Counted from the stretch's first letter, positions 26,991 to 36,262 are shown. The stretch is 64,000 nt of DNA from Hyphococcus sp. (GCA_021776375.1 JAJFGA010000051.1:62001-126000); one strand, 5' to 3'. Notes: generated by a model not told the origin, from the sequence alone. Translations and numbers: made by a program.

Positions 26991-27944
26991 TTAAGCCGCC
27001 ATCAAGGCTTTAACGTGGGTCGCAGCGCTCGCCGCCAGCGCTGAAAGGTCATAACCGCCCTCCATGACCGAGACCAGACGCCTGTCAGCCTTGTCTCGCG
27101 CAATCGCAGCAATCTCGCCGGTGACCCAGCTAAAGTCAGCCTCGTCGAGCTTAAGCCGGCCCACCGGGTCGGCGTGGTGGGCGTCAAATCCGGCGGAAAT
27201 GACAATAAAGCCGGGGTCGAAATCGGACAGCGCCGGCAGAAGTATTTCTCCCCAGGCGCGGCGGAACGCCTCGCTTCCCTCTCCGGTGGCGAGCGGCGCA
27301 TTGGCGATATTGTCGAACGAACCGCGATCTCCCTCCCGGCCAGTACCCGGATATTGCGGCCATTCATGGGACGAGGCGTAGAACGCATTTTCATCGTCCC
27401 AGAATGCGGCTTGCGTGCCGTTGCCGTGATGAACATCGAAGTCGAGCACGGCGACGCGTTTGGCGCCCCCCAGCTTTGTAAGATGGGTGCGGGCATGGAT
27501 GGCGGCGATGGCGGCGGTGTTAAACAGGCAAAAGCCCATTGCCCGTTCCGGCTCGGCATGATGACCAGGCGGGCGCGACGCGACAAAGGCGTTCGTCGCG
27601 GCGCCCGCGGGGTCGCCGGCAAACACCGCATCGACGGCGGCGCATGCGCCGCCCACGGCGCGCATCGCCGCCTCCAGCGAGGACGGTCCCATGAAGGTGT
27701 CGGCGTCAAGTTGCGCGAGGCCAGCCTCGGGCGCGGCTTCCTCAATCGCCAGGCGGTATTGCTCGGAATGCACAAGTTCAATCTGTTCGCGCGTCGCCAG
27801 CGGCGGCATGCGCTGGTCCAGCGCCGCAAATTCCTCAGCCTTTAGCGCCTGATCCACCGCCGCATAGCGACCGCCATGTTCCACATGACCGGGCGGAACT
27901 TCATGGCGCTGAAAGACGGGATGGGAGAACAGCAAGGTTGTCAT
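26991..27944 (-). CDS. Histone deacetylase family protein (class II-like amidohydrolase)
   Basis: 317 residues. The arginase/deacetylase fold is complete: PPGHHA with the His128-His129 pair, the zinc ligands Asp170 and His172 in DFDVHHGNGTQ, Asp254 in SAGFDAHHADP, and the transition-state Tyr298 in EGGYDL. Bacterial members deacetylate small amides or polyamines (AcuC- and APAH-like). In many alphaproteobacteria this gene lies directly upstream of xseB; here about 8.5 kb of other genes separates them on the same strand. Confidence 0.93.
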   Translation of the reverse strand: MTTLLFSHPVFQRHEVPPGHVEHGGRYAAVDQALKAEEFAALDQRMPPLATREQIELVHSEQYRLAIEEAAPEAGLAQLDADTFMGPSSLEAAMRAVGGACAAVDAVFAGDPAGAATNAFVASRPPGHHAEPERAMGFCLFNTAAIAAIHARTHLTKLGGAKRVAVLDFDVHHGNGTQAAFWDDENAFYASSHEWPQYPGTGREGDRGSFDNIANAPLATGEGSEAFRRAWGEILLPALSDFDPGFIVISAGFDAHHADPVGRLKLDEADFSWVTGEIAAIARDKADRRLVSVMEGGYDLSALAASAATHVKALMAA

Positions 27945-28038
27945 TGCTTCTACCTATCGCCGATCTGCGTCCATCGGGCAAGCAGCGGCGCCGGTGCGCG
28001 GCAAGCTCGACCGCCGCAGCGGCACGGTCTATAAGGAG

Positions 28039-28063
28039 CCCCAATTTCTGGGACAAATTGGGG
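28039..28063 (+). promoter_or_regulatory. Perfect hairpin just upstream of the M20 peptidase start
   Basis: CCCCAATTT and AAATTGGGG form a perfect 9-base-pair stem around a 7-base loop (CTGGGAC). It ends 14 bases before the chosen ATG at 28078 and would sit in the 5' untranslated leader. It may affect translation; alternatively an upstream in-frame GTG at 28063 would place the start at its edge. Confidence 0.5.
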
Positions 28064-28077
28064 TGCGACTTCTGGTT

Positions 28078-29553
28078 ATGAAGAATTTCTTGATCGTCGT
28101 CATTGGCGGGCTTGCAGCCCTAGTGTTGGTTATGGGGGTTCGCACCGGTCTGAGTGGCGGCGGCCCTGAAGCAGCGGTCACGCGCGCCGACCTTGTCGCT
28201 TATGACGGCGCCGCCATCGCCGCGCGGCTTGGGACCTCGATACGGCTTCAGGCGGTATCAAAAAGCCTAGAGGCGACCCCCGATGCGCAAGCGTTTGCCG
28301 GCATTGCACAATTTCTGAGCGAAGCCTACCCGGCGGCCCATGCGGCAATGGAACGGGATGTCGTCGGCGAATATTCGCTGATCTATAAATGGCAAGGCAC
28401 GGATACTGGCGCAAACGCCGGCGCGCAAAAACCCATCGGCTTCATCGCCCATCTCGACGTTGTCCCGGTTGAGACGGGTACGGAAGATGAATGGACGCGG
28501 CCGCCTTTTTCTGGCGCCGTTCATGACGGCTCTGTCTGGGGTCGCGGCGCGCTCGACAATAAAGGCCAGGTCATCGCGTTGATGGAAGCAGTTGAGCGGC
28601 TTGCGGGCGAAGGCTTTGCCCCGGCGCGCGACATTTATTTTCTGTTCGGCCATGACGAAGAGCTGGGCGGCGACAAAGGCGCCGGCGCGATTGCCGAACG
28701 CCTGAAAGCTCGCGGCGTCAGTCTCGCCTGGACCATTGATGAGGGCTCAGGCCTCGCGCAAGGAATTGTTCCCGGCATTGAAAAACCGGTCGCCCTGATC
28801 TCCACCGCCGAAAAGGGCTCGGTTACGTTGCGCTTTACTGCGCGCGGTCAGGGCGGGCATTCCTCAACCCCGGCGCCGGACACCGCCGTCAGTATTCTCT
28901 CGCGCGCGGTCCTCGCCGTCACCGATAACCCCTATCCCTTAAAGCTCGACGACAACGTGATTGCTTTTCTGCATGCGCTTGCCGGCGAAATGCCATTTTC
29001 CCGACGCCTCATCATGACCAATCTGTGGTTGACCGGGCCGCTTGTGAAAAACCAGTTGAAAGGCGATGCACTGACAGCGGCGTCGCTGCATACGACGACA
29101 GCGCCGACCATTATCCGGGGTGGCGAGAAGTCAAACATCCTGCCGCAGCAAGCGACAGCGATTGTCAACTACCGCATTCATCCGCGCGACAACGTCGAGG
29201 CTGTGCGCGACCGGGCTGTAAAACTGATCAATGATGACCGGGTCACGGTCGAGATCGCTGGCGGGCGCGAGCCGAGCCCGCAATCTTCAGCATCGGGCGA
29301 AGGCTATCGCGCCATCGCCGCGACAACGACGGCAATCTTCGGCGACATCGTTCTCGCCCCGGCCCTCACCCTTCAGGGTACGGACAGCCGGCATTATGCA
29401 GAGATTGCAGACGACAATTACCGCTTCACGCCGTTCGTTTATACGCCCGATGATTTGCAGCGCATTCACGGCACCGACGAGCGTGTAAAAATTGAAAACC
29501 TCGCCAATGCGGCGGCCTGGTATGAGGCGTTGATGCGGCGGACGGCGGGCTGA
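28078..29553 (+). CDS. M20 family zinc metallopeptidase, membrane-anchored
   Basis: 491 residues from the ATG at 28078, giving a lysine-led signal anchor (FLIVVIGGLAALVLV); the open frame extends upstream to 27994. M20 motifs are all present: AHLDVVPV (metal His and Asp, about 121-128), RGALDNKGQV (bridging Asp), GHDEELGG (catalytic Glu pair), the dimerisation domain (RFTARGQGGHSS) and GTDSRHYAE (metal His). It is most like the carboxypeptidase PM20D1 / M20A group that cleaves N-terminal or C-terminal amino acids. It probably acts at the outer face of the inner membrane. Confidence 0.9.
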   Translation: MKNFLIVVIGGLAALVLVMGVRTGLSGGGPEAAVTRADLVAYDGAAIAARLGTSIRLQAVSKSLEATPDAQAFAGIAQFLSEAYPAAHAAMERDVVGEYSLIYKWQGTDTGANAGAQKPIGFIAHLDVVPVETGTEDEWTRPPFSGAVHDGSVWGRGALDNKGQVIALMEAVERLAGEGFAPARDIYFLFGHDEELGGDKGAGAIAERLKARGVSLAWTIDEGSGLAQGIVPGIEKPVALISTAEKGSVTLRFTARGQGGHSSTPAPDTAVSILSRAVLAVTDNPYPLKLDDNVIAFLHALAGEMPFSRRLIMTNLWLTGPLVKNQLKGDALTAASLHTTTAPTIIRGGEKSNILPQQATAIVNYRIHPRDNVEAVRDRAVKLINDDRVTVEIAGGREPSPQSSASGEGYRAIAATTTAIFGDIVLAPALTLQGTDSRHYAEIADDNYRFTPFVYTPDDLQRIHGTDERVKIENLANAAAWYEALMRRTAG

Positions 29554-29577
29554 ACCGGCGGTCGTTCTTGGCGGCTT

Positions 29578-29698
29578 ATCCTTCGCGACGACGCCTATCG
29601 GCAGCTCCTCAGGATGAGGGTGTTGGATAGATTAAAACCACACAAGCCTCACCCTGAGGAGCCTTTGGCGCGTTAGCGACAAAGGCGTCACGAAGGAT
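29578..29698. repeat. Alphaproteobacterial intergenic palindromic repeat, copy 2
   Basis: The element begins ATCCTTCGCGACGACGCC and ends GGCGTCACGAAGGAT. It contains GCTCCTCAGGATGAGGGT ... CTCACCCTGAGGAGC and a hairpin GCCTTTG/CAAAGGC. It fills most of the gap between the M20 peptidase and MOSC genes, which are convergent. It shares ends and core with the copy at 20646, but the loop arms differ. Confidence 0.87.
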
Positions 29699-29735
29699 CG
29701 GCCGCGTGACTGAACAACAATAACGCCGCCCCGCC

Positions 29736-30572
29736 TTAAGCCAGTGGCCACCCCTCCGGACGGCGCTCAACCACCTCAACCGCATCGCCAGTATTTATCT
29801 CGCCGCCATTGCGCGGAACTGCATTCCAACCGAACAGGGCTCCAGATAGATCTGGGTGGGCGGAACGGCGGATTTTGCCGAGGCTTCTTAGCGGCTCTTT
29901 GCCGGGGCTTTCGCCGGTCGTCTGGTCTTTTGTCGTCACCACGCAGCGCACACAAGGCTTGACGAGATCAATCACGACCTCGCCGATCTTGATCACTTTC
30001 CAGCAATCCTCCGTCCACGGCCTATCTGTGTCGATAACGATGTTGGGACGAAATCGCTCCATGCCGACGAGCGCGCCTCCATTGCGGATGATTTCCTGGT
30101 TCAACGCTTCCAGCGACTGAATGGTGGTGATTAAAAACGGATACCCGTCGGCAAAGCTGACCGGCGCGGGCGCGCCCCAGCGTCCAGAAGTGTCGCGTGC
30201 GGCTTCGTCATCCATATAATAAAGCCGCACCGCGCGACCCAACGCATCCGACAGCCACGCATCGGCGGCGGCGGCATGCAATGCATCGACCCGGTCGTTC
30301 CAAATCGTGACGTTGCGCCGTTTACCATCCACTGGCGTTGCGATGGTGATGTCGTCGCGGCCCTTGAACGATAAAGACAGACCCTGCGCGACGGGCGCCA
30401 CCATCAACCGCGCCAATGCAGGACAGTCTCGCTGGGTCAGAAACCTATTGTCAGCGTCGGTCGCCAGCCAGCGCCGGTCATGGCGAAAGCCGCGCGCATT
30501 TGTCATCACCTGATCACAATTGACAGCGCGCGCACCCTTGACCGGATAAATCTGCAAGGACGTTACGTGCAT
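29736..30572 (-). CDS. MOSC domain protein (YcbX/mARC-like)
   Basis: 278 residues. The N-terminal beta-barrel domain starts VTSLQIYPVKGARAV and contains GFRHDRRWLATDADNRFLTQRD in pieces. The MOSC domain follows, with RFRPNIVID (about 180) and CVRCVVTTKDQTTGE (about 225-239), whose cysteine is the molybdenum-ligand position of the mARC/YcbX branch. Members reduce N-hydroxylated compounds or detoxify base analogues with the molybdenum cofactor. Its start lies six bases after the stop of the SDR gene, so they form one transcription unit. Confidence 0.9.
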   Translation of the reverse strand: MHVTSLQIYPVKGARAVNCDQVMTNARGFRHDRRWLATDADNRFLTQRDCPALARLMVAPVAQGLSLSFKGRDDITIATPVDGKRRNVTIWNDRVDALHAAAADAWLSDALGRAVRLYYMDDEAARDTSGRWGAPAPVSFADGYPFLITTIQSLEALNQEIIRNGGALVGMERFRPNIVIDTDRPWTEDCWKVIKIGEVVIDLVKPCVRCVVTTKDQTTGESPGKEPLRSLGKIRRSAHPDLSGALFGWNAVPRNGGEINTGDAVEVVERRPEGWPLA

Positions 30573-30578
30573 CAGCGC

Positions 30579-31460
30579 TCAACCGAGGAGATTGCGGGTC
30601 AAGGTCTCGGCAACGCCGGGCGGCGGGGTTGCATCGTCCGGCACGAAGAAGTCGACAAACAATTTCTTCGAGGCGTCGACCCGGTACTTTTCAAAATCCG
30701 CAACACCGTTCTCATAGAGCAACGTGTCGTCAATGAAGAAATTGCCTGTGCAGTCGCGCGCCGTTTTCGTGAAAATCATATGGGCGGCGTCAGCCATAAT
30801 TTCCGGCGTTCGCGAGGCGCTCACCAAAGCGTCGCCGCCAAGCGCGAATTTAACCGCGGCGGTCGCAATCGCCGTGCGCGGCCACAGGGCGTTAAAAGCG
30901 ATCCCGTCATTTCTGAATTCTTCCGCCATGCCCAGCGTGCACATCGACATATTAAACTTCGCCATCGAATAGGCGACATGGCCGGCAAACCATTTGGGAC
31001 TCATATCGAGCGGCGGCGACAAGTTTAAGACATGGGGGTTGTCGGACTTTTTCAGGAAAGGTATGCATGTTTTTGACGTCAGGAATGTCCCGCGACCATT
31101 GATCTGGTGCATCAAATCATAGCGCTTCATCTGCGTCGCTTCGGTTCCGGTCAGAGAAATCGCCGACGCGTTGTTGATGCAAATATCGATGCCGCCAAAG
31201 CGTTCTGCAGTTCTCGCGACCGCTTCTATGACGGATTGCTCATTGCGGACATCGACAATCAGCGGCAGCGCCTGACCGCCTGCGGCCTCAATTTCTTCCG
31301 CCGCCGTATAAATCGTGCCCGGCAGGTGCTTGTGGGGCTCCGACGTTTTCGCCGCAACGGCGATATTGGCGCCGTCCTCCGCCGCGCGTTTGGCAATCGC
31401 AAGGCCGATGCCGCGCGAGGCGCCGGTGATGAAAAGGGTTTTGCCTTTGAGTGACTGCAC
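30579..31460 (-). CDS. Short-chain dehydrogenase (HSDL2-like)
   Basis: 293 residues from the GTG at 31460, preceded by AGGAGG seven bases upstream; the ATG at 31514 lies in frame but lacks this. Motifs: TGASRGIGLAIAKRAAEDGA (NAD(P) site, about 10-29), INNASAI, and YSMAKFNMSM with the catalytic Tyr and Lys. The KTSEPHKHLPGTIYTAAEEI stretch is typical of the hydroxysteroid dehydrogenase-like 2 group, of which the C-terminal SCP2 domain is absent. It lies directly upstream of the MOSC gene. Confidence 0.9.
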   Translation of the reverse strand: MQSLKGKTLFITGASRGIGLAIAKRAAEDGANIAVAAKTSEPHKHLPGTIYTAAEEIEAAGGQALPLIVDVRNEQSVIEAVARTAERFGGIDICINNASAISLTGTEATQMKRYDLMHQINGRGTFLTSKTCIPFLKKSDNPHVLNLSPPLDMSPKWFAGHVAYSMAKFNMSMCTLGMAEEFRNDGIAFNALWPRTAIATAAVKFALGGDALVSASRTPEIMADAAHMIFTKTARDCTGNFFIDDTLLYENGVADFEKYRVDASKKLFVDFFVPDDATPPPGVAETLTRNLLG

Positions 31461-31536
31461 GAGCGATCCTCCTGATGCGGCGCTGATGCGACCATAAACA
31501 CCTGCGCGGGTCATGCAATCAATCTATCATCGGACA

Positions 31537-31755
31537 CTACCTCCCATCGCCATTATGAGGCGCGCTGCAATCACAACCAAGGACGCTGCAGGCCTCCTGC
31601 ATCGTGCGGACGCGCCGCACCGTCTCGGAACGCTGCAAAGCACCATCCGCGTCGCGCGTAATCCGGGTCTGATAGATCGCCACATGATCGACCATCACCA
31701 CGCATCCGACACCCCTTTCATCGACATGCCGCTTAATCCTTTCCAACGCATCCAT
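31537..31755 (-). CDS. Small hypothetical protein
   Basis: 72 residues in a 513-base gap between the SDR and metallophosphoesterase genes. The codon choice resembles its neighbours, and the protein is charged with a C-terminal cysteine cluster (EACSVLGCDC). There is no strong ribosome-binding site (GGAAATTTTGAA precedes). I do not recognise it; it may be chance. The rest of the gap, 31756-31973, is AT-rich and holds no other feature I can name. Confidence 0.4.
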   Translation of the reverse strand: MDALERIKRHVDERGVGCVVMVDHVAIYQTRITRDADGALQRSETVRRVRTMQEACSVLGCDCSAPHNGDGR

Positions 31756-31973
31756 TTCAAAATTTCCACACTAATGCGCAAGCGGCTAAAATCTACGTTT
31801 CGGCCTTCTTTGCCAAATCTATTTAAACAATACTTACAATCTATACTAAAGGCGAGCACCATTACTTGATTAATTGAAACCGCTTCCTGTTGATCGCAAC
31901 ATGGCGCCTTGCCCGAGTAATAACAAGAATTAATCTTGGTAAAGAGCGTATAATAATTTAAATCAAATGCTGA

Positions 31974-32909
31974 CTAACTGTCGCAACGGGCCCAGGCGGC
32001 ATTCAAGATATCCACGCGCGGCGGTACGCGAAACCGCATCGGCAAACCGACCATGCCCGTGCCGGAGGTCGTGAAAACCTGCACGTCGTTTTCCTCGCGC
32101 AGACCATAAGCGGCATCACCGCACACGCCGGTCATCAGGCAGGTCACGATTGGCAATTGGATCTGACCGCCATGGGTGTGCCCGCTGACCAGCAAATCAG
32201 CATGCATGCCGGGCCGGAAATCATGCAATGTCTCCGGATTATGGGTGAGGACTAAGCGCGGGCTGGGCGAAGAGCCTTCAAGCAGCGACAGCTTCTGGCG
32301 CCGCGCCCATTGATCCGATAGCCCGACCAGCTCCATCGTAAAGCCGCTGTTGGACAGTGTTAAGGGTTGATTGTCGATCAATTTAACGCCGAGCGCCGGT
32401 AAGACGTCGTTTAACGGCGCGCTTAAATCAGGCCCCGGCAGGCCGAGATCGTGATTGCCGAGAACCGCAAAGATCGGCGCCTTGATATCGGCGAACGCTG
32501 CAAAGGTTTCCTCAAAGCGGTCCGGGTGAAGGAAGTAAATATAGTCGCCGGGAACAAGAACGATGTCCGGGCGCGCCTTGTTCACCGCCGCCGCAATGCG
32601 AGCGATCGGCATGGCGTTAGCGAAAAGACCGTTATGGGTATCGGAAAAGACCGCGATGCGAACGCGCCCAGCACGCTCAAAGCAACGGTCAAGGGCGATC
32701 TCATGCTCCGCCGTCAACAAAATGCGCGGCTCAACGAAGCGGGCATAGGCAAGCAGCGATATCGCCGTTAGAAACGCCGCCCATAGATAACGAACGGAGC
32801 CGCTGCGCCTAACGATTAGCCAAAGCGCGAGCGGCGCGGCGATACCATAAAGATAGCTCGCATAGTAAATTGCGAGCTTGATCCATTCGAATAGGCCTAT
32901 GCCGGTCAT
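31974..32909 (-). CDS. Membrane-anchored metallophosphoesterase (YkuE/YaeI-like)
   Basis: 311 residues. Two or three N-terminal hydrophobic segments (about 12-65) are followed by a calcineurin-like phosphoesterase domain. The metal motifs are complete: FSDTHNG (D-x-H), PGDYIYFLH (GD), LGNHD (GNHD), LTHNPETL and SGHTHGGQI (GHTH). The closest well-known members act on lipid-linked pyrophosphates such as UDP-diacylglucosamine; a similar role is possible. It is transcribed away from the SDR pair; the M19 gene follows upstream on the same strand. Confidence 0.9.
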   Translation of the reverse strand: MTGIGLFEWIKLAIYYASYLYGIAAPLALWLIVRRSGSVRYLWAAFLTAISLLAYARFVEPRILLTAEHEIALDRCFERAGRVRIAVFSDTHNGLFANAMPIARIAAAVNKARPDIVLVPGDYIYFLHPDRFEETFAAFADIKAPIFAVLGNHDLGLPGPDLSAPLNDVLPALGVKLIDNQPLTLSNSGFTMELVGLSDQWARRQKLSLLEGSSPSPRLVLTHNPETLHDFRPGMHADLLVSGHTHGGQIQLPIVTCLMTGVCGDAAYGLREENDVQVFTTSGTGMVGLPMRFRVPPRVDILNAAWARCDS

Positions 32910-32997
32910 GGCTCACTTACCTAAGGCCTGAACTGGGCCGGTAAATGGCAACATTCAGGTCACATAGTGATCGGTTTGCTGAACCCCAAATGACAAC

Positions 32998-34191
32998 CTA
33001 TCGCCAGCGGCGTTTACGCGCCTTTTCCACCGCTTCCCAGACCCGGAGCGCATTGCCGCCGAGGATTTTTTCGATCGCCGCTTCGTCATAGCCGCGATCG
33101 ATCAGGCCCTGGATCAGCATCGGGTAAGTTGAAACATCTTTCAGGCCTTCCGGCAGGCTGTCGCCGACGCCGTCATAGTCCGAGCCGATGCCGACAGTAT
33201 CGACGCCAGCAAGCTCGACCACGCGGTCAATGTGGTTAAGTACATCGTCCAGCCCGGAGAACGGATAGGGGTGGCTCTCGCGCCAGGCGTCGTTGAAGGC
33301 GGTGCGCTCCTCATCGGTCATCGCGCGGCCAGTTTGTTCCTCTTGCGCCTTGCGTGCGGCATCGCGTGGCTTGGAATATATGTTGGCTTCCTCGGTCAGA
33401 AACGGCGAGCCGTAATTGATCATGATGACACCGCCATTCTCGCCGATCTTCACAACCAATTCATCCGACAGGTTGCGTTGAAAACCAGGCGTAAAATACC
33501 GCAGCGAGGAATGCGACGCGATTACCGGCGCGCGCACAACCGATAAAACGTCTTCAATAGCCGCATCGGTAACGTGGCTGACATCGACCATAACGCCAAG
33601 ATTATTCATAACACGGACGACCTCAAAGCCGAACGGCGACAACCCATCCCATTTCTCGTTTTCATCATAGGATGAATCTGAAATATGATTGGCTTTGGAA
33701 TGCGCCAGCGTGATGTAGCGAATGCCGCGATCATAGAAATGCTTCAGCGTATCAAGGTCGCCTTCGATCGGCGAACCATTCTCCATCCCCAGCGGCATGG
33801 CGATTTTGCCTTCGCCGGCGATCCGGCGCACGTCTTTCGGCGAATAGGCGATCTCGAATTTATCCGGATTCTGCGCGGCGACGCCTTCCATCAGGCCAAT
33901 CAAAATATCCGCGCGGGCGCGCGAGCCGCCCCTTTCCTCAAAGGCGGCTGCGACATAAATCGACATGAACGGGGCATCAAGCCCGCCGGCTTTGGCGCGG
34001 GCATAATCAAAATCTATGGTCTTTTCGCCCGTAGCGATATCGGCGCCGTCATTGGCGATGGTCGAGGGCCCATCGATATGACCGTCAACGATGATCATTT
34101 GTTGCGCCAGTTCTATAGCGCGCTCAGAGGGGGCGGCGGCAGAAAGCCCCGGTATCAACATGATAAGAAAAGTGAGAAGTGCTCTATTCAT
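32998..34191 (-). CDS. Membrane dipeptidase (M19, renal dipeptidase family)
   Basis: 397 residues with a signal peptide ending GLSAAAP. M19 signatures: VDGHIDG (zinc His38 and Asp40), GSPIEGDLDTL, VDVSHVTDAAI, ASHSSLRYFTPG and GVGSDYDGVGD. It should hydrolyse dipeptides, possibly with D-amino acids, in the periplasm. It is a close relative of the second M19 gene at 47532 but not identical. A metallophosphoesterase follows on the same strand. Confidence 0.93.
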   Translation of the reverse strand: MNRALLTFLIMLIPGLSAAAPSERAIELAQQMIIVDGHIDGPSTIANDGADIATGEKTIDFDYARAKAGGLDAPFMSIYVAAAFEERGGSRARADILIGLMEGVAAQNPDKFEIAYSPKDVRRIAGEGKIAMPLGMENGSPIEGDLDTLKHFYDRGIRYITLAHSKANHISDSSYDENEKWDGLSPFGFEVVRVMNNLGVMVDVSHVTDAAIEDVLSVVRAPVIASHSSLRYFTPGFQRNLSDELVVKIGENGGVIMINYGSPFLTEEANIYSKPRDAARKAQEEQTGRAMTDEERTAFNDAWRESHPYPFSGLDDVLNHIDRVVELAGVDTVGIGSDYDGVGDSLPEGLKDVSTYPMLIQGLIDRGYDEAAIEKILGGNALRVWEAVEKARKRRWR

Positions 34192-34435
34192 TGCGGCGCG
34201 CCCCTATTTGTTAGTTTTGCCTGACCGGAACTGAATGATTCGGCGGCAGGTTCCAGCGACGTTATCCCATCGCGCCAATCGGCTCCAGCCCTTGCGCGTT
34301 CACGCATTATTGACCAGAAAAACTGCCGATAATCATTTCGCACAAACACACGTTCATATTGCTGTGCACTGATGCATTGAGAAGACCGCCGGCGCTAGCC
34401 TGACGGCGCCGCGCCCTATCGCTGACGACCAAGAC

Positions 34436-36262
34436 CTAGCCAAGCGCCTTGGCGGTCCAATAGGTCAACCCGGCCGCTGTATATGCAAGGCCAATCAAAT
34501 AGGTGAAGGCAAAACCTGTCCATCGCCAGGAATTCGTCTCACGCCTAATCGTCGCAAGCGTAGCAAAACACTGCGGTGCAAAAACATACCAAGCAAGAAA
34601 GGCAAGCGCCGTCGGCAGGCTCCACGCCGATTGCAGCACCGCACCCAGACCCGCAGTGTTTTCCTCCGCATTCTGAATGGCATAAACAGTGCCGAGGGCG
34701 GCGACAGCAACTTCACGCGCCGCCATGCCGGGGATCAATGCGATGGCAATTTCCAGATTGAAACCAATGGGCGCAAGGACCGGTTCGAGCAATGCTCCCA
34801 TGCGCCCCGCAAATGTCTCGCGCAAGGACGCCGCCGAGGCTGGATAACTTGCGAGAAACCAGAGCAAGATGGATGTCGCCAGGATAACCGTTCCGGCGCG
34901 CTTCAAGAAAGCGCTGGCGCGAGTGGCGAGGCCGACGAAAAAATCGCGTGGGTTGGGCCATTTATAGGAAGGCAGCTCCATCAATAGAGGCTGCATGGCG
35001 CCTTTTGCGAGTGTGCGCTTGAGCACGAAAGCAACAAGGATCGCGCTGGCGACCCCGACCATATAGAGCGCAAACATGACGACGCCCTGCAGATTGAATG
35101 GGCCCACTGAGGATCGCGGGATAAACGCCGCAATGATGAGCGTGTAGACTGGCAGTCGCGCCGAACACGTCATTAGCGGCGCAATCAGGATCGTTGTGAG
35201 GCGGTCGCGTTCGCCTTCGATGACGCGCGCCGCCATGATGCCCGGAACCGCGCATGCAAAACTTGAGAGCAGCGGAATGAAGGCGCGCCCGTTCAAGCCG
35301 ACCTTCCGCATCAGCTCATCCATCAGGAAGGCGGCGCGCGCCATGTAGCCCGACGCCTCAAGCGCAAGAATGAATGCGAACAAGATAAGAATTTGTGGAA
35401 GGAAAATAACAACACTGCCGACCCCGGCGATGATCCCGTCGACAATCAGGCTTTTCAGCCAACTATCGGGCAAGGCGACGCCGACGGCTTCGCCCAGCGC
35501 AACCGCGCCGGCGTCAATCATATCCATCGGCGCGGCGGACCAGGAAAACACCGCCTGGAATATCAAGAAAAGGATAGTCGCAAGGAAGAATGGCCCGGCA
35601 ACCGGATGCAGCACGATTTTATCGACGCTGCGCGTCACCTTGTTGAACAAAGGTTCGCTGATGATCGCCTCATGTGCGATCGCCCGCGCCTCGCGTTGGA
35701 TATCTTTCAGTGCCCCTGTTCTTTTGTGCGTCGGGGTTGGAGGCAGGCCATTTTCAAGTCGCTGATCTATCTTGTCGATAAGCGCTGCACGGCCGGCTTT
35801 TCGCGGCGCGGTGCATTTGACTACCGGCGCGCCAATGCGCTTTTCGAGGATATCCAGATCTAGCTTCAACCCGTCGCGCTCAGCAAGGTCGAACATGTTC
35901 AGCACCACAATCATCGGCGCGCCAACAGAGCGCAATTGCAGAACGGAATGAAGGTGCGTGCGCAGGTGCGATGCGTCGATTAAAACCAGCAACATATCTG
36001 GCGCGCTTTGATCAACCGTCTTGCCGGTCAAGTGATCGACGGCAACGCGCTCATCCATGGACCGCGGCGTCAACCCGTAAATACCCGGCAGATCGACAAG
36101 CTCAATATCGCGACCGCTGGGCGTCGTGAAGCGCCCGACGCGCATCTCAACCGTCGCCCCCGGATAGTTGGCGACCTTGGCGCGCCCGCCAGTGAGCCCG
36201 TTAAAGAGCGTCGACTTTCCGGAATTGGGCGCGCCGACAAGCGCCAGACGCAAGGCGGTCAT
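34436..36262 (-). CDS. feoB: Ferrous iron transport protein B
   Basis: 608 residues. The N-terminal G-protein domain has GAPNSGKSTLFNGL (G1, about 9-22), DLPGIYGLTPRS (G3, about 57-68) and NMFDLAE (G4). The membrane part has the gate motifs FSCAVPG/SFACAVPGIMAAR (about 335) and APLMTCSARLPVY, with about eight to ten segments. It imports Fe2+ across the inner membrane with GTP. It is shorter than the E. coli protein (773 residues), which is common in this lineage. It overlaps feoA by 4 bases and is translationally coupled to it. Confidence 0.97.
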   Translation of the reverse strand: MTALRLALVGAPNSGKSTLFNGLTGGRAKVANYPGATVEMRVGRFTTPSGRDIELVDLPGIYGLTPRSMDERVAVDHLTGKTVDQSAPDMLLVLIDASHLRTHLHSVLQLRSVGAPMIVVLNMFDLAERDGLKLDLDILEKRIGAPVVKCTAPRKAGRAALIDKIDQRLENGLPPTPTHKRTGALKDIQREARAIAHEAIISEPLFNKVTRSVDKIVLHPVAGPFFLATILFLIFQAVFSWSAAPMDMIDAGAVALGEAVGVALPDSWLKSLIVDGIIAGVGSVVIFLPQILILFAFILALEASGYMARAAFLMDELMRKVGLNGRAFIPLLSSFACAVPGIMAARVIEGERDRLTTILIAPLMTCSARLPVYTLIIAAFIPRSSVGPFNLQGVVMFALYMVGVASAILVAFVLKRTLAKGAMQPLLMELPSYKWPNPRDFFVGLATRASAFLKRAGTVILATSILLWFLASYPASAASLRETFAGRMGALLEPVLAPIGFNLEIAIALIPGMAAREVAVAALGTVYAIQNAEENTAGLGAVLQSAWSLPTALAFLAWYVFAPQCFATLATIRRETNSWRWTGFAFTYLIGLAYTAAGLTYWTAKALG

